Positions 1 through 5,016 of a DNA stretch of 5,779 bases are shown piece after piece. The stretch lies in the NCBI GenBank assembly GCA_016296045.1, contig JAEDKB010000111.1, positions 1-5,779 of the forward strand, written 5' to 3'. Numbering within the stretch: the stretch's first letter is position 1; each line of letters starts with the position of its first letter. The position numbers and the translations under genes were made by a program. This stretch comes from Oscillospiraceae bacterium (lineage in GTDB: Bacteria > Bacillota > Clostridia > Oscillospirales > Oscillospiraceae). The notes beneath the pieces are model-generated. The model ran no database searches. It was not told where the DNA came from and saw only the letters and a program-made list of their open reading frames with translations.

Positions 1-37
1 TCCAAACCGTCAAAATATCGTAATGCTCTCTCCTTTT

Positions 38-116
38 GTCATTCTGAGGAACGCAGTGACGAAGAATCTTTTCTCTTTCGATCGTGCGAGGATCCTTCGC
101 TTTCGCTCAGGATGAC
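38..116. repeat. REP-like imperfect palindrome downstream of the psd operon
   Basis: GTCATTCTGAG (38-48) and CTCAGGATGAC (106-116) are inverted copies with one wobble position. Inside them GAAGAATC (61-68) pairs with GATCCTTC (91-98), again with one wobble. The 22-nt centre (69-90) contains CGATCG. This looks like the dispersed extragenic palindromes common in gut Clostridia; copy number cannot be judged from one copy. It lies about 45 nt beyond the last gene of the minus-strand operon and no U-run terminator was seen there, so the folded element may serve as the operon's 3' end. Confidence 0.6.
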
Positions 117-161
117 ATGGAAAGAAATCATGTTTCGGCACGCTGCGGACGCCCGACGGTT

Positions 162-431
162 TTACGGGGTGTCCGGTTTTTTGCAAAGCGCGGCAATTTC
201 CGGAAAGCGCTCTGCGATTTTTGCGCCGCTGTCCGGACGGTGCGGAAACAGACAGGCGGAACAGTCCTTGATGCCGCTTTCCGTATAGGAAAACGCGCCG
301 CCGCAGCGCTCGCCCAGCGCATAGAGCGGACAGTAGCAGAACAGACAGTTAAAGCTCTCTGCATCCGCGCCGCTGTGGCAGGGGAAATACGCACAATCAC
401 GGTTTTGGAAAAAGGAGAAGCTGTTTTTCAT
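162..431 (-). CDS. small cysteine-rich zinc-ribbon-like protein (PF04071-type)
   Basis: An 89-residue protein with nine cysteines (13, 18, 29, 32, 34, 43, 57, 60, 83) and histidines at 19 and 64. The patterns CxxxxCH (13-19), NCLFCYCPLYALG (28-40), CGG (43-45) and DCSACLFPH (56-64) match my memory of the 'cysteine-rich small domain' family, thought to bind metal but of unknown function. The domain fills residues 5-66; the tail to 89 is poorly conserved in character. The ATG at 431 overlaps the psd stop codon (ATGA), so translation is probably coupled to psd and this is the last gene of the operon. No signal peptide or membrane segment is visible, so a cytoplasmic location is likely. Family assignment is fairly secure; no reaction can be assigned. 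Confidence 0.85.
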   Translation of the reverse strand: MKNSFSFFQNRDCAYFPCHSGADAESFNCLFCYCPLYALGERCGGAFSYTESGIKDCSACLFPHRPDSGAKIAERFPEIAALCKKPDTP

Positions 432-1285
432 GGAACCGCTCCGATCTTTTCGCCCAAAAACACCTTGGTTTCGATGCCCTGCGCGGAATATTTCTGAATA
501 TCCTCGTCGATCTGTACCGCGCCCTGCCCCAGAAGCAGGATGACCGTGGAGCCGCCATAGGCAAAATAGCCCTTTTCCTCCAGCTTTTCCACGCGGCAGG
601 CGTTCTCTTTATGGTTGACGATCTTTCCGACCAGCAGCGCGCCGACTTCTATCTGCATCACGTCACCGAAATGCTCCGTATGCAGCAGAGTGCACCGGCG
701 CGTATTGCGGCGATAGACCTTCAGATCGGCGGCAATCGGATTGACCGTATGCAAAACGCCGCGAATCTCTCTGGTTTCTTCCTGCGTGCCGCCGTCGGGA
801 TAGACATAGCGGTGATAGTCGTCGGGGGAGAGACGGAAGATGAGGCAAAGTCCGCCGTCAAACGCCTTTGCCGCCGCCGGATCCTCCAGCAGCTCCGCCA
901 CGGTATACGGAACGCCCTTGATCTCAAAACGGCTGTCGTGCGTGATCGGCAGGGCAAGCAGCTTGGAATCGGCAATGGCAGGCAGCTCCGTTGCAAGCGT
1001 TTGGTTTACATAACTTTTTCTCTGACGGGTAAAGAACGCGTTAAAGTTGGAAAATTCCTGCGCGGTACAGTCCGAAACGTCAATGCCGTACTGCGCGATG
1101 AATTTTTTGACCTTTCCTTTGGAAAGAGAGGATTTTTGCCATGCGGCATAGACGTTTGAAACAAACGGGCGGCAGAGAAGCCCCTTTGCCAGCGCACGTC
1201 CGAGCACGGTTCCGTAGGTAAAACGGATGGCGCCGGCGCCGACCTCCGCCTCTTCAATCATTGTTTTTCGATTCCACACCTGCAT
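428..1285 (-). CDS. psd: phosphatidylserine decarboxylase proenzyme
   Basis: Decarboxylates phosphatidylserine to phosphatidylethanolamine at the membrane, the last step of bacterial PE synthesis. At 285 residues it has the usual size of the clostridial form. The GGST motif at 244-247 is the self-cleavage site: breakage between G245 and S246 would give the beta chain and a pyruvoyl-capped alpha chain of about 40 residues. DYHR (156-159) supplies catalytic H158, and D106 in ADSKLLAL is the probable triad aspartate. HTVNPIA (179-185), EHFGD (204-208) and EVGALLVGKI (213-222) are further family blocks. The second histidine of the classical DYHRxH motif is V161 here; see findings. The start ATG has GGAG at 1295-1298, nine bases upstream, and lies 3 nt after the DUF308 stop. 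The 3' end overlaps the cysteine-rich gene. A phosphatidylserine synthase is expected elsewhere in the genome. Confidence 0.95.
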   Translation of the reverse strand: MQVWNRKTMIEEAEVGAGAIRFTYGTVLGRALAKGLLCRPFVSNVYAAWQKSSLSKGKVKKFIAQYGIDVSDCTAQEFSNFNAFFTRQRKSYVNQTLATELPAIADSKLLALPITHDSRFEIKGVPYTVAELLEDPAAAKAFDGGLCLIFRLSPDDYHRYVYPDGGTQEETREIRGVLHTVNPIAADLKVYRRNTRRCTLLHTEHFGDVMQIEVGALLVGKIVNHKENACRVEKLEEKGYFAYGGSTVILLLGQGAVQIDEDIQKYSAQGIETKVFLGEKIGAVP

Positions 1286-1288
1286 CGG

Positions 1289-1888
1289 TTATTTCTCCAA
1301 TTCGTCCAGACCGAAATGCTCGGAAACGTTCTTCTTTTTTGCGCGGATGCGGACGGTATAAGCGGTGATCCAGATATTTTCCAGACCGTCTGCGATCAGG
1401 ATGCCGCCGATAACGGCGACGTTGCGCAAAATGCCGACGGAGAGGGTATAGACGGCAAACCCGCCGCCCAGACACAGCAGCAGGGCAGTCAGCAAAATGA
1501 TCAGCCAGCGGCGCATACCGAAGCGCCGCGCATCCAGAGAGGTTTGCAGCTTGAGCAGGCCGTCCAAAAGAATATAGACGGATACCAATGTCGGAAGATA
1601 GATGAACGTGGTTTCCGGCAGGAGGAAGATCAGCACCATCAGAAGCTCGCAGAACACGCCGATTGCGAAATCGAACTGGAAGGCGAGGCGGTAAAGATCG
1701 TTTGAAAAGTAGCCGAACAGCTTTGCCGCGCCGGTCAGACCGAACAGGCAGCCGAACAGGATCCTCTGCGCGCCGGAAGCCTCCAGTGTGGGAACGACCA
1801 GCAGCAGAAGCCCTGCCAGCGACATGAGAGCAGCAGAGACAACGTTGATGATTTTAGCGCTTTTGACAATACCGTAATGCTGTTTCAA
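1289..1888 (-). CDS. DUF308 / HdeD-like six-helix membrane protein
   Basis: A 199-residue integral membrane protein with about six hydrophobic segments near residues 11-33, 41-58, 70-90, 94-116, 127-149 and 155-176, and a charged C-terminal tail (180-199). Paired half-repeats and the segment GAAKLFGYFSNDLYRL (53-68) resemble clostridial DUF308 proteins, the family containing E. coli HdeD (acid resistance). The molecular function of this group is unknown. It starts with TTG at 1888: GGAGG lies seven bases upstream and the first base precedes the TetR stop, giving a TTGA overlap. Lying between a TetR regulator and psd, it may act in membrane or envelope homeostasis, which is inference from position. 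Confidence is high for a membrane protein and good for DUF308. Confidence 0.85.
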   Translation of the reverse strand: MKQHYGIVKSAKIINVVSAALMSLAGLLLLVVPTLEASGAQRILFGCLFGLTGAAKLFGYFSNDLYRLAFQFDFAIGVFCELLMVLIFLLPETTFIYLPTLVSVYILLDGLLKLQTSLDARRFGMRRWLIILLTALLLCLGGGFAVYTLSVGILRNVAVIGGILIADGLENIWITAYTVRIRAKKKNVSEHFGLDELEK

Positions 1889-2466
1889 AATGCTTCCTCC
1901 TTTCCGGCAGGGTGATTGGCGCAGTATTCCAGCGCCTGCCGGATTGCACCCTCAAAGCTTCGAAAGACACGATGCAGCCTGGATTTCAGCAGCAGCGCGT
2001 CCGGACCGGTGAGCCATTGCTCGATCAGGCCGTAGAGCGCGTTGGAGCAGGTATCGCAGATCAGACGCCGGTCATCGGCGCTGACCGTCAGACCCTGCAT
2101 ATTTTCCAGCAGATAGCGATCCAGCGAAATTGCGAGAACCTTGTTCAGATACAGACGCATGGCCTCGTGCTTTTTGGAAAAGAAAATATGGCGACCCATC
2201 TGCGGCGTTTCGCAGATACATTCGAGCAGCCGCATCAGAACGGCATCCCAACTGCTTTCATGCGGCAGGGATTGCCATACATCGTGCATCTGCGTATCCA
2301 GAAAGTCGTCAAAGAGGTCGTAAATATCCTCGTAATGATAGTAAAACGTGTTTCGGGTCAGTCCGCAATCCTCTACGATATCCCGAACGGTGATTTTATC
2401 CAGAGATTTTGCCAGCAGGAGTCTCCGGAAGGATGCATGGATTGCCTGTTTTGCCGTCGGTCTCAA
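1885..2466 (-). CDS. TetR/AcrR-family transcriptional regulator
   Basis: A 193-residue, one-domain-plus-HTH regulator. Residues 5-50 form the TetR DNA-binding domain: helix-turn-helix around 25-45 with KITVRDIVEDCGLTRNTFYYHY (24-45 region) and the following EDIYDLF, typical of TetR proteins with a DhaS-like N-terminus. The rest (about 55-193) is helical, the expected ligand and dimerisation domain; no ligand can be named. I place the start at TTG 2466 because AAAGGAGG (2475-2482) lies eight bases upstream. An in-frame ATG at 2505 and a TTG at 2535 lie upstream of, or at, the -10 and -35 boxes of the promoter and so would not be transcribed. First gene of the operon with DUF308, psd and the cysteine-rich protein; probably represses itself and these genes. 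Confidence 0.92.
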   Translation of the reverse strand: MRPTAKQAIHASFRRLLLAKSLDKITVRDIVEDCGLTRNTFYYHYEDIYDLFDDFLDTQMHDVWQSLPHESSWDAVLMRLLECICETPQMGRHIFFSKKHEAMRLYLNKVLAISLDRYLLENMQGLTVSADDRRLICDTCSNALYGLIEQWLTGPDALLLKSRLHRVFRSFEGAIRQALEYCANHPAGKEEAF

Positions 2467-2474
2467 CCGGATCG

Positions 2475-2482
2475 CCTCCTTT
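2475..2482 (-). promoter_or_regulatory. ribosome binding site deciding the TetR start
   Basis: Minus-strand AAAGGAGG, a strong anti-16S match, eight bases before TTG 2466. The competing upstream codons at 2505 and 2535 have no comparable site. Confidence 0.8.
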
Positions 2483-2495
2483 CTCGAATGATTGA

Positions 2496-2524
2496 ATTTT
2501 ACCATACCGCCGCGGATTTTGCAA
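2496..2524 (-). promoter_or_regulatory. sigma-A promoter of the TetR-DUF308-psd operon
   Basis: On the minus strand TTGCAA (2524-2519), a 17-bp spacer, then TAAAAT (2501-2496), preceded by TGG so that it is also an extended -10. Transcription would begin near 2489, leaving a leader of about 22 nt before the TTG start at 2466. No other promoter is obvious in the packed operon. Confidence 0.7.
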
Positions 2525-2532
2525 CTGTTGCA
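2520..2532. promoter_or_regulatory. candidate TetR operator palindrome
   Basis: TGCAACTGTTGCA is a perfect 6+1+6 inverted repeat. It overlaps the -35 box of the operon promoter (2519-2524), the usual place for an autorepressor site, and it is close to the divergent lysis genes. It is short for a TetR operator; flanking bases do not extend the symmetry. Confidence 0.4.
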
Positions 2533-2555
2533 CAAAGCGCGGCAATTATTTTCCG

Positions 2556-2567
2556 TGTCGAATCGAC
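2556..2567. promoter_or_regulatory. perfect 0A-box core within an 11-bp palindrome, upstream of the lysis genes
   Basis: TGTCGAA (2556-2562) is identical to the Spo0A-binding core and ends 24 bp before the ATG at 2587. The bases 2557-2567 also form the palindrome GTCGA-A-TCGAC, so a dimeric repressor such as the nearby TetR protein is an alternative reader. No second 0A box at 10-bp spacing was found here, and no convincing sigma-A promoter for the plus strand was found in 2467-2586. Confidence 0.35.
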
Positions 2568-2572
2568 GGGTG

Positions 2573-2582
2573 AGGAGGTGAT
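2573..2582 (+). promoter_or_regulatory. near-perfect ribosome binding site of the lysis cassette
   Basis: AGGAGGTGAT is an extended complement of the 16S rRNA 3' end. GGAGG ends eight bases before ATG 2587. A preceding ATG at 2583 meets TGA immediately and is not a gene start. Confidence 0.8.
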
Positions 2583-2586
2583 ATGA

Positions 2587-2811
2587 ATGAGCAGCGAAAT
2601 TCTGGTGGCAATCTTATCGCTGGCAGGCACCCTGCTGGGGAGCCTGAGCGGTGTGCTTGCCTCGTCAAAGCTGACCAGCTATCGCCTCGCACAGCTTGAA
2701 AAGAAGGTGGATCGGCACAACGGCTTCGGTGAGCGGATCCCCGTGCTGGAGGAAAAACTCAAGGTCGTCAATCATCGTCTGGACGATCTGGAGGAGGTGA
2801 CATCCAGATGA
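2587..2811 (+). CDS. phage-type membrane-anchored coiled-coil protein of lysis cassette (XhlA/holin-accessory-like)
   Basis: A 74-residue protein with one hydrophobic segment (about 5-25, small residues and glycines) followed by a charged heptad-like stretch (about 32-70: LAQLEKKVDRH, VLEEKLKVVNHRLDDLEE), a probable coiled coil. It resembles the small proteins found just before holin and endolysin genes in gut Firmicute phages and, in plan, hemolysin XhlA of defective Bacillus prophages. The likely role is a membrane-bound partner of the holin, by analogy only. It is the first of three genes, begins after a near-perfect ribosome site, and its stop overlaps the next start (ATGA). No catalytic motif. 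Identity as a lysis-cassette member is well supported by neighbours; the exact role is not. Confidence 0.75.
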   Translation: MSSEILVAILSLAGTLLGSLSGVLASSKLTSYRLAQLEKKVDRHNGFGERIPVLEEKLKVVNHRLDDLEEVTSR

Positions 2812-2990
2812 AAGAGCGACTGACGCGGCTGCTTTGCATCAAATCTCTGGTCACGTTGGTGACTACGCTTGTATTTGCCGTTCTTGCCGTGATCGGCAGG
2901 ATCAGCGCACGGGAGTTTCTGACGATCTATACCGTTGTCATCAGCTTCTATTTCGGCACACAGTTTGAAAAGAACGGAGGAACCAAATGA
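2808..2990 (+). CDS. small two-helix holin-like protein
   Basis: A 60-residue protein with a basic N-terminus (KERLTR), hydrophobic helices at about 13-30 and 37-51 separated by a short polar turn (RISARE), and a polar tail (FEKNGGTK). This matches the short phage holin-like proteins I remember with the element VVISFYFGTQ; holins open the inner membrane so that endolysin reaches peptidoglycan. Translation is probably coupled on both sides: ATGA overlap with the upstream gene, with GGAGG at 2793-2797 ten bases before the start, and ATGA overlap with the amidase. Hole formation is inference from size, topology and position. Confidence 0.75.
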   Translation: MKERLTRLLCIKSLVTLVTTLVFAVLAVIGRISAREFLTIYTVVISFYFGTQFEKNGGTK

Positions 2991-3754
2991 AAATCTGTAT
3001 CGATGCCGGACATACGCTCGGCTCCAATCCCAGTCCCGCAAATCCCGACTACAAGGAGGGTACGCGGATGTTTGAGCTGCAAAAGTATCTGAAATCGGCG
3101 CTGGAGCGCTTCGGCTTTGAGGTTGTCTGCACGCGCATGGCGGTGACGGACAATCCCTCGCTGTATGAGCGCGGCATGGCGGCCAAGGGCTGTGAGCTGC
3201 TGCTGAGTTTGCACAGCAATGCCGTTTCCAACGAGAGAAACGACACGGTAGACTATGTGCGCGTGTACTATCCGGTCACGCGCAAGGGACAGACGCTGGC
3301 ACGCGAGCTGTCGGAAACCATCGCCTCGGTCATGGGCACATCGCAGCAGCCGCAATATGTGGTGCGTTGGAACAGCGCCGGAGATGCCGACTATTACGGC
3401 GTGATCCGCTATGCGGCGCAGGCGGGAACCATCGGTATGATTCTTGAGCACAGCTTCCATACCCAGCTCCGCGCAGCAAACTGGCTGCTTTCGGATGAGA
3501 ATCTGCGTGCGCTGGCGGAGGCAGAGGCCTCGCTTTTGGCGGAATACTACGGAATGGAGGTGCCGGAGGTGCGTTACGAGCTGCTCAAGGACATCAAGAG
3601 CGAGTTTTACCGCCCCACCATTGAAAAGCTTCTGGATCAGGGCGTTTTACAGGGTCGCGGCGGCAGAGACAGCGATACGATCATTGATCTCGGAGAGGAT
3701 GCCGTCCGCTTATTGGTCATGCTGGATCGCGCAGGCGTGTTTGACAAAAAGTAA
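2987..3754 (+). CDS. N-acetylmuramoyl-L-alanine amidase (Amidase_3), phage endolysin type, with C-terminal accessory domain
   Basis: Cleaves the bond between N-acetylmuramic acid and L-alanine in peptidoglycan. Residues 1-188 form a zinc amidase domain: DAGH gives zinc ligand H9, E24 aligns with the second ligand, H76 in LSLHSN is the third, and E154 in ILEHSF is the catalytic glutamate. All are present, so it should be active. There is no signal peptide: the protein begins directly with the first beta strand, as in holin-dependent endolysins. Residues 197-253 (FYRPTIEKLLDQGVLQG, DTIIDLGEDAVRLLVMLDRAGVF) form a small helical module of the kind seen at the end of gut-phage amidases, perhaps wall-binding or SLH-like. 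GGAGG at 2976-2980 is six bases from the ATG, which overlaps the holin-like stop. Last gene of the cassette, converging on spo0A. Confidence 0.92.
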   Translation: MKICIDAGHTLGSNPSPANPDYKEGTRMFELQKYLKSALERFGFEVVCTRMAVTDNPSLYERGMAAKGCELLLSLHSNAVSNERNDTVDYVRVYYPVTRKGQTLARELSETIASVMGTSQQPQYVVRWNSAGDADYYGVIRYAAQAGTIGMILEHSFHTQLRAANWLLSDENLRALAEAEASLLAEYYGMEVPEVRYELLKDIKSEFYRPTIEKLLDQGVLQGRGGRDSDTIIDLGEDAVRLLVMLDRAGVFDKK

Positions 3755-3759
3755 TACTA

Positions 3760-3793
3760 AAAACCGATTAAAATATACATTTCAATCGGTTTT
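3760..3793. terminator. hairpin after the amidase, possible weak terminator
   Basis: AAAACCGATT (3760-3769) pairs perfectly with AATCGGTTTT (3784-3793) across a 14-nt loop, starting 5 nt after the amidase stop. Only four T residues close the stem and the core has three G-C pairs, so termination would be partial. It is the first of a run of four hairpins. Confidence 0.4.
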
Positions 3794-3910
3794 CAACGCC
3801 GTACCGGCGTTGCATTTTCGCGATGATAAGGTAAGCATCGCGAAAATACGTCTTGTGCCAATCACGATATTCCATTGAAATGTGCTTTGCGCATTTCAAT
3901 TGGTGATTGG
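3794..3910. repeat. three further consecutive hairpins (extragenic palindrome cluster)
   Basis: Hairpin A: CAACGCCG (3794-3801) / CGGCGTTG (3805-3812), 3-nt loop. Hairpin B: ATTTTCGCGATG (3814-3825) / CATCGCGAAAAT (3836-3847), 10-nt loop. Hairpin C: outer CCAATCAC (3858-3865) / GTGATTGG (3903-3910) and inner ATTGAAATG (3874-3882) / CATTTCAAT (3892-3900), with an unpaired GATATTCC on one side. CATTTCAATCGG (3778-3789) recurs as CATTTCAATTGG (3892-3903), linking the first and last hairpins. No coding potential is seen. This may be a palindromic repeat family or a small non-autonomous element; only a genome search can say. Confidence 0.6.
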
Positions 3911-3916
3911 TATAAT
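3887..3916 (+). promoter_or_regulatory. consensus extended -10 promoter between lysis cassette and spo0A
   Basis: TGGTATAAT (3908-3916) is a perfect -10 with an extended TGn element. A weak -35, TTGCGC (3887-3892), lies 18 bp upstream. Transcription would start near 3923 and there is no gene on the plus strand before the terminator at 3995-4039. Confidence 0.5.
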
Positions 3917-3922
3917 ACGCAG

Positions 3923-4039
3923 CCCTGACTGCTTCCCTGCATCGGAAGCAGGCGCGGCTTTTCCGCAGCGGAAAGAAAAAAGGATAAAAAAAGTGCCGGA
4001 AGGATCTTCTAAAGAGGGTCCTTCCGGCTAAGTTTTTTT
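3923..4039 (+). ncRNA. candidate small RNA, about 115 nt
   Basis: The interval between a consensus extended -10 promoter and a strong plus-strand terminator contains no convincing reading frame but is structured. CTGCTTCC (3929-3936) pairs with GGAAGCAG (3944-3951) across CTGCATC. TTTCCG (3960-3965) pairs with CGGAAA (3969-3974). An A-rich single-stranded stretch (3974-3992) follows, then the terminator stem. Its 3' end is antisense to the 3' end of a spo0A transcript that reads into the shared terminator. I recognise no known RNA family. The alternative is a promoter-like sequence by chance within a repeat. Confidence 0.35.
3986..4039. terminator. strong bidirectional terminator shared by spo0A and the plus-strand transcript
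   Basis: GCCGGAAGGA (3995-4004) pairs with TCCTTCCGGC (4019-4028), extended by five more pairs including wobbles (4005-4009 with 4014-4018) to a loop of TAAA. Plus-strand transcripts meet seven Ts at 4033-4039. Minus-strand spo0A transcripts meet the complement of the A-run at 3986-3992. The minus-strand U-run side ends about 13-50 nt after the spo0A stop at 4041. Confidence 0.9.
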
Positions 4040-4040
4040 C

Positions 4041-4817
4041 TCATATAGCTATCGGCTCCATTCTCTTTAATTGTAATTGCAATTTGTCTGCGATCAGGGC
4101 AATGAACTCACTGTTGGTGGGCTTGCCCTTCGTGTTGGAAACTGTGTAGCCAAAGAAGCGCTGCAGCGTTTCCAGATCACCGCGATCCCACGCCACCTCG
4201 ATGGCATGACGAATGGCTCTCTCCACTCGGGATGGAGTGGTGGCAAAGGTTTTGGCGACCTGCGGATACAGCACCTTGGTAATGGCGTTGATGACCTCCA
4301 TGTCGTTGACGGCAATGATGATCGCCTCACGAAGGTACTGATAGCCTTTGATATGTGCCGGCACACCGATTTCATGGATCATGGACGTTACCATCGCCTC
4401 GATATTTGCTTCTCTCGATTTTGTAAAAGGGCTGCGTGGTGAGAGACTTTCCCGCATCTCATTGAGCCGCTCCAGCACGGCGCGCGCTGTACAGGGCTTG
4501 AGCAGAACATACTGCACACCCAAACTGACCAGTAGGTTAGAGACAAATTCCGTCATGAAGTCTGCCAATACCAGCAGCATCGGCTTTTTCTCCAGCGCAT
4601 TGGCGGCTTTGAGGACAGCGACACCGTCCGCCTGCGGCAGCATCATATCCACCACAAGAAATTCCGGCTTGACCTCCTTCAGAAGCTCGATTGCACGTAT
4701 TCCGTCGTTTGCCGTTCCTACGACAGCGTACCGGTCAGACTGCTTGAGCGTAGCAGCGAGCTTGTCGGAAAATTCCTCGCTGCTGTTGGCAAGCAAGACC
4801 CGATACAATTTTTCCAT
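4041..4817 (-). CDS. spo0A: Spo0A, sporulation master response regulator, with degenerate receiver pocket
   Basis: Controls entry into sporulation by binding 0A boxes. The C-terminal domain (about 138-252) is canonical: [19 protein letters not shown] (148-166), LYPQVAK (183-189), [15 protein letters not shown] (196-210) with the recognition helix, and [18 protein letters not shown] (223-240), nearly identical to Bacillus Spo0A. The receiver (about 5-122) keeps phospho-acceptor D57 (VVDMMLP) and K107-P108. However, the magnesium-binding acidic pair of ordinary receivers is N11-S12 (LLANSSEEF), and the switch Thr/Ser is A85 (VLADF). Phosphorylation may therefore be altered or unnecessary. The 258-residue length is normal. 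GGAGGAGG precedes the ATG by about eleven bases. The usual neighbour spoIVB is not upstream; mscL is. Two tandem 0A boxes at 4927-4943 suggest autoregulation. Confidence 0.97.
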   Translation of the reverse strand: MEKLYRVLLANSSEEFSDKLAATLKQSDRYAVVGTANDGIRAIELLKEVKPEFLVVDMMLPQADGVAVLKAANALEKKPMLLVLADFMTEFVSNLLVSLGVQYVLLKPCTARAVLERLNEMRESLSPRSPFTKSREANIEAMVTSMIHEIGVPAHIKGYQYLREAIIIAVNDMEVINAITKVLYPQVAKTFATTPSRVERAIRHAIEVAWDRGDLETLQRFFGYTVSNTKGKPTNSEFIALIADKLQLQLKRMEPIAI

Positions 4818-4867
4818 TTTACTTCATTCCTCCTCCTTGAACTCCGCGTTGCAAAAATGGTAGCTTT

Positions 4868-4896
4868 AATTTAACATATCATTCGCGGTTTTGCAA
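4868..4896 (-). promoter_or_regulatory. candidate sigma-A promoter of spo0A
   Basis: Minus-strand TTGCAA (4896-4891), 17-bp spacer, TAAATT (4873-4868). Each box matches consensus at four of six positions. Transcription would start near 4861, giving a leader of about 44 nt. Plausible but not strong. Confidence 0.35.
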
Positions 4897-4926
4897 GAAT
4901 TTTTAATAAAAAATAGCTAAAAATCA

Positions 4927-4943
4927 TTCGACATTCTTCGACG
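4927..4943 (-). promoter_or_regulatory. tandem 0A boxes upstream of spo0A
   Basis: Minus-strand CGTCGAA (4943-4937) and TGTCGAA (4933-4927) lie in the same orientation with a 10-bp repeat, the arrangement known for Spo0A dimers on DNA. The second copy is a perfect core and the first has one mismatch. They lie about 110 bp before the spo0A start, between the sigma-H-like and sigma-A-like promoters. Self-regulation of spo0A is well established in Bacillus. Confidence 0.6.
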
Positions 4944-5016
4944 TATTTATTGATTATGACGAATATCTTTTTTGTTTCTACTATATTTAGTGGTTTTGGA
5001 TTCTGTTCGGCAGAAA

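Noticed and set aside
1..37. Left edge sequence
   Set aside because: Nothing recognisable could be read in it.
84..497. Plus-strand open frame of 137 codons opposite the cysteine-rich gene and psd end
   Set aside because: Starts in the REP-like palindrome, has low-complexity arginine/alanine-rich translation and lies opposite two well-recognised genes.
2466..2535. Longer TetR N-terminus from TTG 2535 or ATG 2505
   Set aside because: These codons lie at or upstream of the mapped -35 and -10 boxes and lack a ribosome site; TTG 2466 has a strong one.
1912..2586. Plus-strand open frame of 224 codons opposite the TetR gene
   Set aside because: It is the antisense of a clear TetR protein, has no ribosome site and matches no family I recognise.
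2948..3460. Minus-strand open frame of 170 codons opposite the amidase
   Set aside because: The amidase on the other strand has every catalytic motif; this frame is its antisense shadow.
3760..3910. CRISPR array or riboswitch in the hairpin cluster
   Set aside because: The hairpins differ from each other with no constant repeat/spacer period, and they lie after, not before, a gene on the plus strand.
3993..4031. Micro-frame GTG...TAA of 12 codons (MPEGSSKEGPSG) with AAAAAAGGA eight bases upstream
   Set aside because: It coincides with the terminator stem, and the A-rich leader is explained as the complement of the opposite U-run; probably chance.
4348..4863. Plus-strand open frame of 171 codons opposite spo0A
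   Set aside because: Serine/arginine-rich antisense shadow of Spo0A.
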